Assembly (NCBI GenBank): GCA_902826795.1
Contig: CADEGD010000032.1
Coordinates: forward strand, 1-43,650
Direction: 5' to 3'
Source: an uncultured Acidobacteriota bacterium
GTDB taxonomy: Bacteria > Acidobacteriota > Blastocatellia > Pyrinomonadales > Pyrinomonadaceae
Length of the DNA stretch: 43,650 bases
Each line of letters opens with the position of its first letter. The first letter of the stretch is position 1. The translations under genes and the position numbers were made by a program. Positions 33,189 through 43,650 of this stretch are shown here, in pieces. Under the pieces are notes generated by a model. That model searched no databases and was not told the DNA's origin. It was given only the letters and a program-made list of their open reading frames with translations.

Positions 33189-33776
33189 ATGCGACTTGAG
33201 AAGATTCTCACGCAAGAGCAGTTCGACTCGCTTCTAAGTCTGTTCTCGGACGATCGGGACCAGGCTGGGCTCGTGTATGAAGAAATTCGCGGGAACCTTT
33301 TGAGATATTTCGAAGCGCGGCATTGTCGCGACTCGGATATCCTTACCGACGAGACACTCTTCCGAGTGGCCTCCAGGGCACACACTTTCGATCCAAGCCG
33401 CCATACAAGGCCTTCGTCATTCGTTTTCGGTTTTGCATCAAAAATACTGCTCGAATATTCACGAGACCCCAGCAAGATGCAGGTCACGTACGATCGTTGG
33501 GTGCAAACGCCGCACGCAGCAGGGCTCTTCGTCGATCACGAGCCAGAGGAAGAAGCTGCCGGTATCGAATGCCTGAGAAAATGCATGGATGAGTTAGAAG
33601 AGATCGATCGGGAGCTGCTTTTAACTTATTACGGAAAAGAAAAACAAGAGAAGATAGAAACACGTAAACACCTCGCAGCTAAACTGGATATCAAGATGGA
33701 GGCCCTGCACATGCGTGTGCATCGGCTTCGCGGTTCGTTAAAGAAATGTATGAAACGATGTATGGAAAATTCTTGA
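33189..33776 (+). CDS. ECF-like RNA polymerase sigma factor
   Basis: The protein has sigma region 2 features at the front (YEEIRGNLLRYFEARHCRDSDILTDETLFRVA, about 31-61 from the ATG) and a region 4 helix-turn-helix at the back (KHLAAKLDIKMEALHMRVHRLRGSLKKCM). The acidic stretch between fits the linker. Regions 1 and 3 are missing, as in ECF factors. From ATG 33189 there are 195 residues; a TTG at 33156 would add 11. Neither has a clear ribosome binding site, so the start is uncertain. The next gene, 50 bp on, encodes a one-helix protein that fits an anti-sigma factor, and the gene after it an exported repeat protein. A sigma/anti-sigma pair controlling the exported protein is a fair inference. 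Confidence 0.82.
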   Translation: MRLEKILTQEQFDSLLSLFSDDRDQAGLVYEEIRGNLLRYFEARHCRDSDILTDETLFRVASRAHTFDPSRHTRPSSFVFGFASKILLEYSRDPSKMQVTYDRWVQTPHAAGLFVDHEPEEEAAGIECLRKCMDELEEIDRELLLTYYGKEKQEKIETRKHLAAKLDIKMEALHMRVHRLRGSLKKCMKRCMENS

Positions 33777-33826
33777 ATATTTTCAGCAAGAAAAATCGAC
33801 TAAACGTCAATATACCTTGAGCTTAA

Positions 33827-34228
33827 ATGGAGCCTCGCCACCAACAGATCAGATCGGCACTTCTAAACGGAACCCTTTCTAAAGGGCCAGAGCGGAAGCC
33901 CGCCGACGCCGAAGTAGAATTTTTCGTTGAAAGCGAACTGATCGAGGATTTTCTCGAAGGTACGCTCTCGGAAACCGAATCGGAACTTTTCCTTCGCAAT
34001 TTCATGGTCACTCAAGACCGCCGCGACCTGCTGAACGAGATACGTTTGCTTAAAAGATATTCGAGCGGCTCGTATGAATTCGATGCCGGAAAGATCGAAG
34101 CTCCGAATCTTGAACCGCCCGCGCAACCTAAGCCTCCGTTCGCTTGGCTGATCGGGATCGCCGCAGTCGCCGCGATCGCCGTATTTGCTGCCTGGTGGTT
34201 TGGGATATTCGAGAAATTGCATCATTAG
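33827..34228 (+). CDS. Single-pass membrane protein, candidate anti-sigma factor
   Basis: The 133-residue protein has a soluble N-terminal part (about 1-100) and one membrane helix near the C-terminus (about 104-125, FAWLIGIAAVAAIAVFAAWW). The soluble part contains LIEDFLEGTLSETESELFLRNFM, which looks like the acidic helical sigma-binding segment of anti-sigma factors that lack the zinc motif; no HxxxCxxC is present. It follows the sigma gene by 50 bp and precedes the repeat protein by 75 bp. The assignment rests on gene order and membrane topology; a direct sigma-binding motif cannot be shown. Confidence 0.72.
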   Translation: MEPRHQQIRSALLNGTLSKGPERKPADAEVEFFVESELIEDFLEGTLSETESELFLRNFMVTQDRRDLLNEIRLLKRYSSGSYEFDAGKIEAPNLEPPAQPKPPFAWLIGIAAVAAIAVFAAWWFGIFEKLHH

Positions 34229-34302
34229 TCGAGCCATTCTTGTTCGCCCTCTCGCGTAGTTTGTCTGGATCAAACTATTCGAAACATCGGGAGCGACAAT
34301 TA

Positions 34303-36672
34303 ATGGAACGAGCACTTCGCCGTCTTCTTTTCCTGTTTATCTTCATCACGACCTCGGCAGCAATTTCGTTTCCTCAATGGAATCAGACCAGCGTCGGCGG
34401 ACCGCAGGGAAGCAACGGCTTTGGGGCGCAGGTAATACTGCTTTCTAACGGCAACTATTTCGTGTCGGATCCAGCGTTCGATCCTGGCGGCGCACCGGGA
34501 GCGGGAGCCGTCTTTCTTTATGACGGCCAAACGAACTCGATCTTGAGCGAAGTTAAAGGCAGCCGTGCGGGGGATCAGGTCGGGAGCGGCGGTATGACCG
34601 AACTCGGATACGACAGGATCGTGATCTCAAGCCCGGCGTGGAACGGCGGACGAGGTGCGGCGACCTGGATGGACGGAATCGCGGGCGTTTCCCTGGTAGT
34701 CGATCACAAGAACTCGATCGTGGGTAAAGATCTAGGAAGCCAGGTGAGTCTTTACGGCGTTATCGTATTGTTCAACCGGAACTACGTTGTGATCAGTCCG
34801 AACTGGGTGGACGGATCTCGCGTCGATGTCGGGGCGGTTACGTGGGGTTCGAACGCGACTCGGACGGCGGGATACGTATCGCGTTTGAATTCTCTTGTCG
34901 GAAGGACGCCCGGGGATATGATCGGATCGGGCTTCGTTACGGCGTTGCAGAACGGGAATTATGTGGTCCGTTCACCGTTATGGAGTAATGGGAGCAGTGC
35001 GTCGTCGGCCGGTGCGGCAACTTGGGGCGACGGAGCAGCCGGAACAAGCGGGATCGTTTCCTCTAATAATTCGATCGTGGGTTCTAGGCCGGGAGATCGC
35101 GTGGGGCAATCGGTAATTCGCCTCACCAATTCGAACTACGTGGTCGGGAGTCCGCAATGGGCGAGGGGGTCGAACCTGAGAGCCGGAGCGGCGACATTCG
35201 CAGACGGACGGGTCCCGACAGGAGCGACGGTTTCGAGGTCGAACTCGCTCATCGGAACTTCGCAGGATGACCAGGTCGGCGGACGGGTCACGGCGCTCAC
35301 TAACGGAAACTATGTGGTGATGACCGCCTATTGGGACGATCCACGAACGGGTGCGGTGAACGTCGGGGCCGTAACCTGGGGCAAAGGGGTCGGCGGTATC
35401 TTCGGAGAAGTGAACGACAGCAATTCGAAGCTTGGAACAAACACGAACGATCGGGTCGGCAGCGGAGTTCTCACGCCTCTATCGAACGGAAACTTTGCAT
35501 TCGCTTCACCTTTTTGGCACAAGGAACGCGGTGCCGTTACGTGGGGTGAGGGCAATGGCGGAAACTCGTGGGGATATGTGTCAGATCACAATTCCCTTGC
35601 CGGACCTTCGAGTAGCGATCACGTGGGAAGCGGCGGCGTTATCGCATTGCCGGGCGGCGAATATGCGATCTCGTCGCCGGACTGGGATAACTATCCTTGG
35701 ACCGTGGACGCCGGAGCCGTGACGTGGGGAGATGGCAATAACGGAAGTTTTGGGCTTGTCGAAGCGGCAAACTCGCTTATCGGATCGACATCGGGAGACA
35801 AGGTCGGCAGCGGCGGGCTTGTCGCGATGCGGTCCGGAAACTATGTTGCGCTCAGCCCGAACTGGAGCTGGAACGGAAATGCCAAGGCAGGTGCAGCGAC
35901 GTTCGTAAGGGGTAGTTTTGTAAGCGACGTAGTTTCAGATCTCAATTCGATCCACGGCCTTGGAGCTGGAGATCGAGTAGGCATCGGCGGTGCGGTCGCG
36001 ATCGATCAGAACTACGCCGTTGTAAGTCAATATTGGGGGAGCCGCGGAGTCGATGCGGACGGTGTCGGAGCAGTAACTTGGGGCGACGGCATCAACGGTA
36101 CGACCGGCGGCGTTTGGTCGGGCAACTCGATTGTTGGCAGCTCGGCGGGCGACCGCATCGGGATGTCGAATCGGTCGACATCGCCATATGCTACGTCAAA
36201 CGGCGGCATTGCTACGAGCCTGTTCGATCGCAGCATCGTGATATCGAGTCCGTTCTGGGGAAGCCGAGGAGTTGACGCCGACGGTGTTGGGGCGGTGACG
36301 TGGTTCGACGCTCAATCGCCGACTACCGGTATTGTCGACGCCGGCAATTCGATCGTCGGAAACATCCGCGGTGACCTCGTAGGCTCGTGCGGGCAAGGAT
36401 GCTATGCGATCGAAGCTCTTCAGAATAACGGTTACACGATCTACAGTTCGCGCTGGGATAACGGTTCGCGGGTCGATGCGGGAGCCGTTACGCTAGCTAT
36501 GCCGCGAGGGGGCATCGTCGGGCCGATAAATTCCGGCAACAGCGTACTTGGAAGGATCCCGGGGACTTCTCAAGCGGGCGGCGTGCTGATCGCTTACAAC
36601 TGGCTCACGCCGACGCAGAGGCTAATGGTCGGCGTCCCGCTCGAGAACCGCGTGTATATTATCGGGCCGTGA
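34303..36672 (+). CDS. Exported protein of about 60-residue repeats
   Basis: From ATG 34303 (GGGAG about 10 nt upstream) the protein has 789 residues and a signal peptide (1-22). An earlier start at 34144 lies inside the preceding gene and would hide the signal. The mature part is 11 full repeats and a partial twelfth, each about 60 residues. The repeat reads roughly NSLVGS-x-GDRVGSGGV-x-L-x-NGNYVV-x-SP-x-W, then a variable loop and GAVTWGDG, ending G-x-VS. The pattern resembles beta-propeller or adhesin-type repeats; I recall such repeats in large bacterial surface proteins. There is no catalytic motif, anchor or sorting signal. The upstream sigma and anti-sigma genes suggest regulated expression. 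Confidence 0.85.
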   Translation: MERALRRLLFLFIFITTSAAISFPQWNQTSVGGPQGSNGFGAQVILLSNGNYFVSDPAFDPGGAPGAGAVFLYDGQTNSILSEVKGSRAGDQVGSGGMTELGYDRIVISSPAWNGGRGAATWMDGIAGVSLVVDHKNSIVGKDLGSQVSLYGVIVLFNRNYVVISPNWVDGSRVDVGAVTWGSNATRTAGYVSRLNSLVGRTPGDMIGSGFVTALQNGNYVVRSPLWSNGSSASSAGAATWGDGAAGTSGIVSSNNSIVGSRPGDRVGQSVIRLTNSNYVVGSPQWARGSNLRAGAATFADGRVPTGATVSRSNSLIGTSQDDQVGGRVTALTNGNYVVMTAYWDDPRTGAVNVGAVTWGKGVGGIFGEVNDSNSKLGTNTNDRVGSGVLTPLSNGNFAFASPFWHKERGAVTWGEGNGGNSWGYVSDHNSLAGPSSSDHVGSGGVIALPGGEYAISSPDWDNYPWTVDAGAVTWGDGNNGSFGLVEAANSLIGSTSGDKVGSGGLVAMRSGNYVALSPNWSWNGNAKAGAATFVRGSFVSDVVSDLNSIHGLGAGDRVGIGGAVAIDQNYAVVSQYWGSRGVDADGVGAVTWGDGINGTTGGVWSGNSIVGSSAGDRIGMSNRSTSPYATSNGGIATSLFDRSIVISSPFWGSRGVDADGVGAVTWFDAQSPTTGIVDAGNSIVGNIRGDLVGSCGQGCYAIEALQNNGYTIYSSRWDNGSRVDAGAVTLAMPRGGIVGPINSGNSVLGRIPGTSQAGGVLIAYNWLTPTQRLMVGVPLENRVYIIGP

Positions 36673-36739
36673 AATCGTGAAATTTTCGGTGCGGGGATGA
36701 ATCGGTTATACTGTGGGTTTGCAAACACCTCAGTAGCCG

Positions 36740-39967
<3,228 letters not shown>

Positions 39968-39973
39968 GGCCGC

Positions 39974-40010
39974 GTTGCCGTCGTCGTTTTCGACAATCGG
40001 CAACTTATTT
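39974..40010 (+). terminator. Candidate terminator of carB
   Basis: GTTGCCG (39974-39980) pairs with CGGCAAC (39998-40004) and is followed by TTATTT. The loop is 17 nt and can form an inner TCG/CGA stem. Confidence 0.55.
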
Positions 40011-40022
40011 GCCGACCGCTGC

Positions 40023-40051
40023 TTGACACGAAAATAGCAAAATCATAATAT
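40023..40051 (+). promoter_or_regulatory. Sigma-70 promoter of the str operon
   Basis: TTGACA (40023-40028), a 17-bp spacer and TAATAT (40046-40051) make a near-consensus promoter. Transcription would start near 40058 and leave a leader of about 375 nt before rpsL. Confidence 0.8.
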
Positions 40052-40136
40052 CTAGAGTTTCGGACTTTGACGGGTCTGGGGTCAGTGTGGCTGTTGGTCA
40101 GCTAACACGCAGATTTTTGAAAGCTTTAACAGGAAT

Positions 40137-40240
40137 TGTAGCGTAAAAGAGCGCCGCACCAACGGCGTCTGGGAAACACGAACAGGCTTGAAAAAGCCCC
40201 ACCCGCTACCGCAGGTGGTAACGCCATTTACCACGCTACA
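40137..40240. repeat. 104-bp element with terminal inverted repeats in the rpsL leader
   Basis: TGTAGCGT (40137-40144) and ACGCTACA (40233-40240) bound a 104-bp stretch that has no coding capacity. The inside is rich in short palindromic pieces (GGCGCC-like at the left, CCGCTACCGC and TGGTAACGCCA at the right). It resembles a small interspersed repeat, but no second copy is in this window, so mobility is not shown. Confidence 0.4.
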
Positions 40241-40365
40241 GCAAAGTTTTGCTTTCGGATATCGATCAAATTTACTAATTCAACCAGCTAGTGCTGCTTG
40301 AGCTAACTGCCGGAAATTTTATCCGGAAAGAGTCAGGTGAGACGTTAGTTTTGCCTTTTGAGAAT

Positions 40366-40425
40366 GGAACGCGGACATTACTGTCCGCAAAAGGTAAAAG
40401 AGGCGGACAGGAATGTCCGCGTTCC
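40366..40425. repeat. REP-like nested inverted repeat just before rpsL
   Basis: The 23-nt arm at 40366-40388 (GGAACGCGGACATTACTGTC onward) is repeated as its reverse complement at 40403-40425 with one mismatch. Each arm also folds on itself through GCGGACA/TGTCCGC. It ends 6 nt before the rpsL ATG, a compact design like REP/BIME elements. Confidence 0.72.
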
Positions 40426-40431
40426 GAAGAT

Positions 40432-40812
40432 ATGCCGACTATTAACCAATTGGTTCGCAAGGGCCGCGAGAGAGTCAAATACAAGACGGCCAGCCCGGCG
40501 CTGCAGGCGAATCCGCAGAAACGCGGCGTCTGCACGCGTGTTTACACGTCCACGCCGAAGAAGCCGAACTCGGCGCTTCGTAAGGTTGCACGTGTACGCC
40601 TGACCAACCAGATCGAGGTTACGACCTATATTCCGGGTATCGGCCATAACCTGCAGGAGCACTCGATAGTGCTTATCCGCGGCGGCCGTGTAAAGGATCT
40701 TCCGGGTGTGCGTTATCACATTATCCGCGGAACGCTTGACGCATCGGGCGTCGCGAACCGAAATCAGGCCCGTTCGAAGTACGGTGCGAAGAGGCCGAAG
40801 GGAGCGAAATAG
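40432..40812 (+). CDS. rpsL: 30S ribosomal protein S12
   Basis: S12 sits at the decoding centre of the 30S subunit. From ATG 40432 the protein has 126 residues, beginning [15 protein letters not shown], the usual start. The frame continues upstream to 40291, but those codons come from the repeat element and are not coding. The decoding-site motifs are [12 protein letters not shown] (about 42-53) and [13 protein letters not shown] (84-96), with lysines 43 and 88 present as in streptomycin-sensitive proteins. No Shine-Dalgarno sequence lies within the short gap between the repeat hairpin and the ATG; the nearest AGGA is inside the hairpin, 20 nt away. It is the first gene of the str operon. Confidence 0.97.
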   Translation: MPTINQLVRKGRERVKYKTASPALQANPQKRGVCTRVYTSTPKKPNSALRKVARVRLTNQIEVTTYIPGIGHNLQEHSIVLIRGGRVKDLPGVRYHIIRGTLDASGVANRNQARSKYGAKRPKGAK

Positions 40813-40823
40813 TTTATTCCAAG

Positions 40824-40895
40824 TTCCAGGTTCCAGATTCCAGGATAGGAATCGAACGGAATTTGAAATTTGAAATTTGAAATTTGGAATTTCAA
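40824..40895 (+). repeat. Two heptamer tandem repeats between rpsL and rpsG
   Basis: TTCCAGG, TTCCAGA and TTCCAGG follow one another at 40824-40844. Five copies of ATTTGAA, the last two with one change each, fill 40861-40895 and end 1 nt before the rpsG ATG. The change in the fourth copy makes ATTTGGA, whose GGA is the only ribosome-binding-like sequence before rpsG. Confidence 0.8.
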
Positions 40896-40896
40896 T

Positions 40897-41367
40897 ATGG
40901 CACGACGAAGAGTAGCAGAACGTAGAGAGATATTGCCGGACCCGATCTACAACAGCCAGTTGGTGACGAAGTTCATCAACGGAATGATGTGGGAAGGTAA
41001 AAAGTCGGTCGCGGAGGCGATCTTTTACAGCGCGATGGAGAAGATCGCGGACAAGACCGGTGAAGAGCCGCTCAAGGCATTCAAGAAGGCCGTTGACAAT
41101 GTTGCTCCGACGGTCGAGGTCAAGTCACGCCGTATCGGAGGTGCTACTTACCAGGTTCCGCTCGAAGTGAGCCGTGACCGCCGAAACGCTCTTGCGATCC
41201 GCTGGATCGTCGGGAATGCTCGCAATCGCAGCGAGAAGACGATGGTCGACCGGCTGGTCGGTGAGCTGCTCGATTCGAACTCGGGCCGCGGTGGGGCTGT
41301 GAAGAAGAAGGACGACGTTCACCGTATGGCGGAAGCGAACAAGGCGTTCGCACACTACAGGTTCTAA
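40897..41367 (+). CDS. rpsG: 30S ribosomal protein S7
   Basis: S7 starts 30S head assembly by binding the 3' domain of 16S rRNA. The protein of 156 residues begins [20 protein letters not shown] at ATG 40897, the conserved start; an upstream ATG at 40870 lies within the heptamer repeat and would add nine unrelated residues. Conserved parts are [39 protein letters not shown] and the end region [15 protein letters not shown]. The length is standard. Second gene of the str operon; translation may rely on the GGA in the heptamer repeat. Confidence 0.98.
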   Translation: MARRRVAERREILPDPIYNSQLVTKFINGMMWEGKKSVAEAIFYSAMEKIADKTGEEPLKAFKKAVDNVAPTVEVKSRRIGGATYQVPLEVSRDRRNALAIRWIVGNARNRSEKTMVDRLVGELLDSNSGRGGAVKKKDDVHRMAEANKAFAHYRF

Positions 41368-41376
41368 GGATTTTAA

Positions 41377-41444
41377 CCACAGAGAACACAGGGAGCGCTG
41401 AGAAGTCAGTTCAAATAGCTCTGTGAACTCTGTGTTCTCAGTGG
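41377..41444. repeat. Inverted repeat between rpsG and fusA
   Basis: CCACAGAGAACACAG (41377-41391) and CTGTGTTCTCAGTGG (41430-41444) are inverted copies with one mismatch, 38 nt apart. A related CTCTGTGAACTCTGTG lies at 41420-41435. No T run follows, so it is not a terminator. Confidence 0.7.
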
Positions 41445-41457
41445 TGAGAAAGTAGTA

Positions 41458-43554
41458 ATGGCTAACATTAGCTTAGACAGATATAGAAATATCGGCATCA
41501 TGGCCCATATCGACGCGGGTAAGACCACGGCGACGGAGCGCATTTTGTTCTACACGGGTGTTTCGCACAAGATCGGCGAAGTTCACGAAGGAACTGCGAC
41601 GATGGACTGGATGGAGCAGGAGCAAGAGCGCGGAATTACGATCACGTCCGCTGCAACTACCTGCTTCTGGACGCGAAATGGCGTCGAGCACCGCATTAAT
41701 ATTATCGATACACCGGGACACGTTGACTTCACGATGGAGGTTGAGCGGTCTCTTCGAGTTTTGGACGGCGCGGTTTGCGTTTTTGACGGTGTCGCGGGTG
41801 TTGAGCCCCAGTCAGAGACGGTTTGGCGTCAGGCCGACAAGTACGGCGTTCCGCGTATCTGCTTTATTAATAAACTTGATCGTGCGGGTGCTTCGTTCGA
41901 TCGCTCGTTCGATTCGATCCTGAAGCGTCTAGGGGCAAACGCAGTCGCTTTGCAGATCCCGATCGGAATCGAAGAGCACTTTCAGGGCGTGGTCGACTTG
42001 ATCACGATGAAGGCGCTTATATGGAGCAACGAGGCGAAGGGAGCTAATTACGATACCGTCGATATTCCGGCCGACTTGGTTGAGCTTGCCAAAGAGCGTC
42101 GCGAAGTTTTGGTCGAAGCAGTCTCGGCTACTGATGACGATCTGATGATGAAGTATCTCGAAGGCGAAGAGGTCTCTGAGAAAGAGATTCGCGACGCGCT
42201 TCGAAAGGCCACTTTAGCGATGAAGATCGTCCCGGTTGTGACTGGTTCGGCGTTTAAGAACAAGGGCGTTCAAACGCTGCTTGACGCAGTGGTCGATTAT
42301 CTCCCGAGCCCGCTCGATATCCCCGCCATCGAAGGTGAAAATCCGAAAACCAGCGAGATGGAGACGCGTCCGCCGGATGCAAAAGCTCCGTTTTCGGGCC
42401 TCGTTTTCAAGCTGATGGCCGACAAGCATTTGGGTCAGCTCGCATTCGTACGTATCTATTCGGGAACGGTTACGTCGGGTTCCTACGTTCAGAACACGAT
42501 CAAGAACAATAAAGAGCGCGTCGGGCGTTTGATGTTGATGCACGCAAACAAGCGTGAAGACGTCGAAACGGCGTCGGCTGGTGAGATCGTTGCGATCGGC
42601 GGAATGAAGAATGTCACGACTGGCGACACCATCTCGGACGAGTCGAAGCCGATCATTCTCGAATCGATGGAGTTTCCGGATCCGGTCGTTCGTGTAGCGG
42701 TCGAACCGAAAACTCGTGCCGATCAGGATAAGATGGGCGTCGCGTTGAACCGCCTCGCTCAGGAAGATCCGTCGTTCCAGGTTACTTCCGATCACGAAAC
42801 CGGCCAGACGATCATCGCCGGAATGGGCGAGCTTCACCTCGAGATCATCGTCGACCGCATGAAGCGCGAGTTCGGCGTCGAGGCGAACGTCGGTAAGCCG
42901 CAAGTTGCGTATCGCGAAACGATCACGGCTTCGGCACCGGGTAAAGAGATCTATAAGAAGCAGTCGGGCGGCCGCGGTAAGTTCGGCCACGTCGAGCTCG
43001 AGATCGAGCCGGCTCCCGGCGAAGGCTTCGTATTCGAAGACAAAATCACTGGCGGATCGATCCCGCGTCAGTTCATCAAGCCGACGATGGAAGGCATCCG
43101 CGACGCGATGCTGCGTGGCGTTTTGGCCGGATATGAACTCGTGGATATCAAGGCTACGCTGCTGTTCGGCTCGTATCATGAAGTCGACTCGGACGAAATT
43201 TCGTTCAAGCTTGCCGGTTCGTTCGCGTTTCAGGATGCAGTGAAGAAGGCGAAGCCAGTACTGCTCGAGCCGATCATGAAGGTCGAAGTCGTGACGCCGG
43301 AAGAATATATGGGGGCCGTTAATGGCGACCTTAACCGACGCCGCGGCCAGATCGACAAGATGGAGCCGCGTCCGGGCAATGTTTCGGTAGTTACGGCGTT
43401 CGTGCCGCTGTCGGAGATGTTCGGTTATACGACGGATCTCCGTTCGGCCACTCAGGGACGCGCTACCTCGTCCATGCATTTCGAGCGTTATTCAGAAGCT
43501 CCGCGAAATGTTGCGGAAGAGATCATCGCGAAGGTCAAGGGAGCAAGCAGCTAA
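41458..43554 (+). CDS. fusA: Elongation factor G (housekeeping)
   Basis: EF-G drives tRNA-mRNA translocation and, with RRF, ribosome recycling. The 698-residue protein has the canonical G1 motif AHIDAGKT (16-23), switch I with [12 protein letters not shown]3 DTPGHVDF and G4 NKLD. Domains III-V contain [31 protein letters not shown] and [11 protein letters not shown]. The length is standard and the sequence is plainly the main EF-G, in contrast to the EF-G-like gene at 25577. There is no good ribosome binding site; GGTGAG lies about 11 nt before the ATG. Third gene of the str operon, 90 bp after rpsG and 41 bp before tuf. Confidence 0.98.
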   Translation: MANISLDRYRNIGIMAHIDAGKTTATERILFYTGVSHKIGEVHEGTATMDWMEQEQERGITITSAATTCFWTRNGVEHRINIIDTPGHVDFTMEVERSLRVLDGAVCVFDGVAGVEPQSETVWRQADKYGVPRICFINKLDRAGASFDRSFDSILKRLGANAVALQIPIGIEEHFQGVVDLITMKALIWSNEAKGANYDTVDIPADLVELAKERREVLVEAVSATDDDLMMKYLEGEEVSEKEIRDALRKATLAMKIVPVVTGSAFKNKGVQTLLDAVVDYLPSPLDIPAIEGENPKTSEMETRPPDAKAPFSGLVFKLMADKHLGQLAFVRIYSGTVTSGSYVQNTIKNNKERVGRLMLMHANKREDVETASAGEIVAIGGMKNVTTGDTISDESKPIILESMEFPDPVVRVAVEPKTRADQDKMGVALNRLAQEDPSFQVTSDHETGQTIIAGMGELHLEIIVDRMKREFGVEANVGKPQVAYRETITASAPGKEIYKKQSGGRGKFGHVELEIEPAPGEGFVFEDKITGGSIPRQFIKPTMEGIRDAMLRGVLAGYELVDIKATLLFGSYHEVDSDEISFKLAGSFAFQDAVKKAKPVLLEPIMKVEVVTPEEYMGAVNGDLNRRRGQIDKMEPRPGNVSVVTAFVPLSEMFGYTTDLRSATQGRATSSMHFERYSEAPRNVAEEIIAKVKGASS

Positions 43555-43581
43555 TTTCAAATTTGAGATTTGAGATTTAAA
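43554..43581 (+). repeat. Heptamer repeat between fusA and tuf
   Basis: Four tandem heptamers ATTTCAA, ATTTGAG, ATTTGAG and ATTTAAA fill 43554-43581, beginning on the last base of the fusA stop codon. They are variants of the ATTTGAA unit found before rpsG. Confidence 0.75.
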
Positions 43582-43595
43582 GACAGGAGAAGCTA

Positions 43596-43650
43596 ATGAG
43601 CAAAGAGAAATTCGACCGTTCGAAGCCGCACGTGAATATAGGGACTATTG
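43596..43650 (+). CDS. tuf: Elongation factor Tu, first 18 codons (cut by window edge)
   Basis: The ATG at 43596 has AGGAG 6 nt upstream. The 18 visible codons read MSKEKFDRSKPHVNIGTI, the standard EF-Tu start, whose next residues would lead into the G1 motif. It is the fourth gene of the str operon, in the classical order rpsL-rpsG-fusA-tuf. The rest is outside the window. Confidence 0.95.
   Translation, partial: MSKEKFDRSKPHVNIGTI

Noticed and set aside
34144..34302. 53-codon extension of the repeat protein
   Set aside because: It overlaps the anti-sigma candidate gene and hides the signal peptide at 34303.
40291..40431. N-terminal extension of rpsL
   Set aside because: The 47 upstream codons run through the REP-like element and are unlike any S12; the normal start is at 40432.
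40861..40895. Tandem heptamers as a CRISPR array
   Set aside because: The units are 7 nt and contiguous, with no spacers and no cas genes.
42214..43479. 421-codon frame antisense to fusA
   Set aside because: It is a codon-bias shadow of fusA, rich in Arg and His, without homology to any family I know.

Overview
The window looks like chromosomal DNA of an acidobacterium, probably of the Blastocatellia (Pyrinomonadaceae-like). This is an inference from gene content: a VWFA protein of the acidobacterial type, periplasmic TPR proteins, a sigma factor paired with a one-helix anti-sigma candidate, a CHRD protein, an EF-G paralogue, and a classical str operon whose spacers are filled with short repeats. 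No transposase, phage or CRISPR gene was seen.

Layout. 1-10.9 kb holds the core of a non-flagellar type III secretion export apparatus on the + strand: sctU, an unknown gene, a two-SpoA sctQ, a FliO-like gene, sctR, sctS and sctT. It is flanked by genes that could encode cargo or accessory proteins: a proline-rich protein cut by the left edge, a 167-aa acidic protein, a 738-aa soluble protein, a 134-aa protein and a class-3 lipase-like protein. The ATPase, SctV, secretin and ring proteins are not here and must lie elsewhere. 11.0-12.6 kb holds a radical SAM gene behind a cobalamin riboswitch with a terminator between them, then tRNA-Phe. 12.7-15.3 kb encodes envelope proteins.

15.3-21.2 kb is a nitrogen-control module: glnE and a NifA/NtrC-type sigma-54 activator on the minus strand, divergent from amtB. 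The amtB gene has a convincing sigma-54 promoter but carries a one-base frame break in a G run. 21.3-27.7 kb contains an RluA-family pseudouridine synthase, a CHRD protein, a D-aminoacylase-like amidohydrolase, a lipoprotein, a 48-aa metallothionein and an EF-G-like GTPase. 28.0-32.9 kb contains two paralogous exported TPR proteins around murB. 33.2-36.7 kb is a sigma factor, a membrane anti-sigma candidate and an exported protein made of about 60-residue repeats. 36.7-40.0 kb is carB.

40.0-43.65 kb is the str operon (rpsL-rpsG-fusA-tuf, tuf cut by the right edge). It has a near-consensus promoter and a leader of about 370 nt carrying two repeat elements, one ending a few bases before the rpsL start codon. 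The other spacers hold heptamer repeats or an inverted repeat.

The points most worth following up are the flagellum-like traits of the secretion cluster and its candidate cargo, the B12-riboswitch-controlled radical SAM enzyme of unknown function, and the repeats in the str operon spacers.
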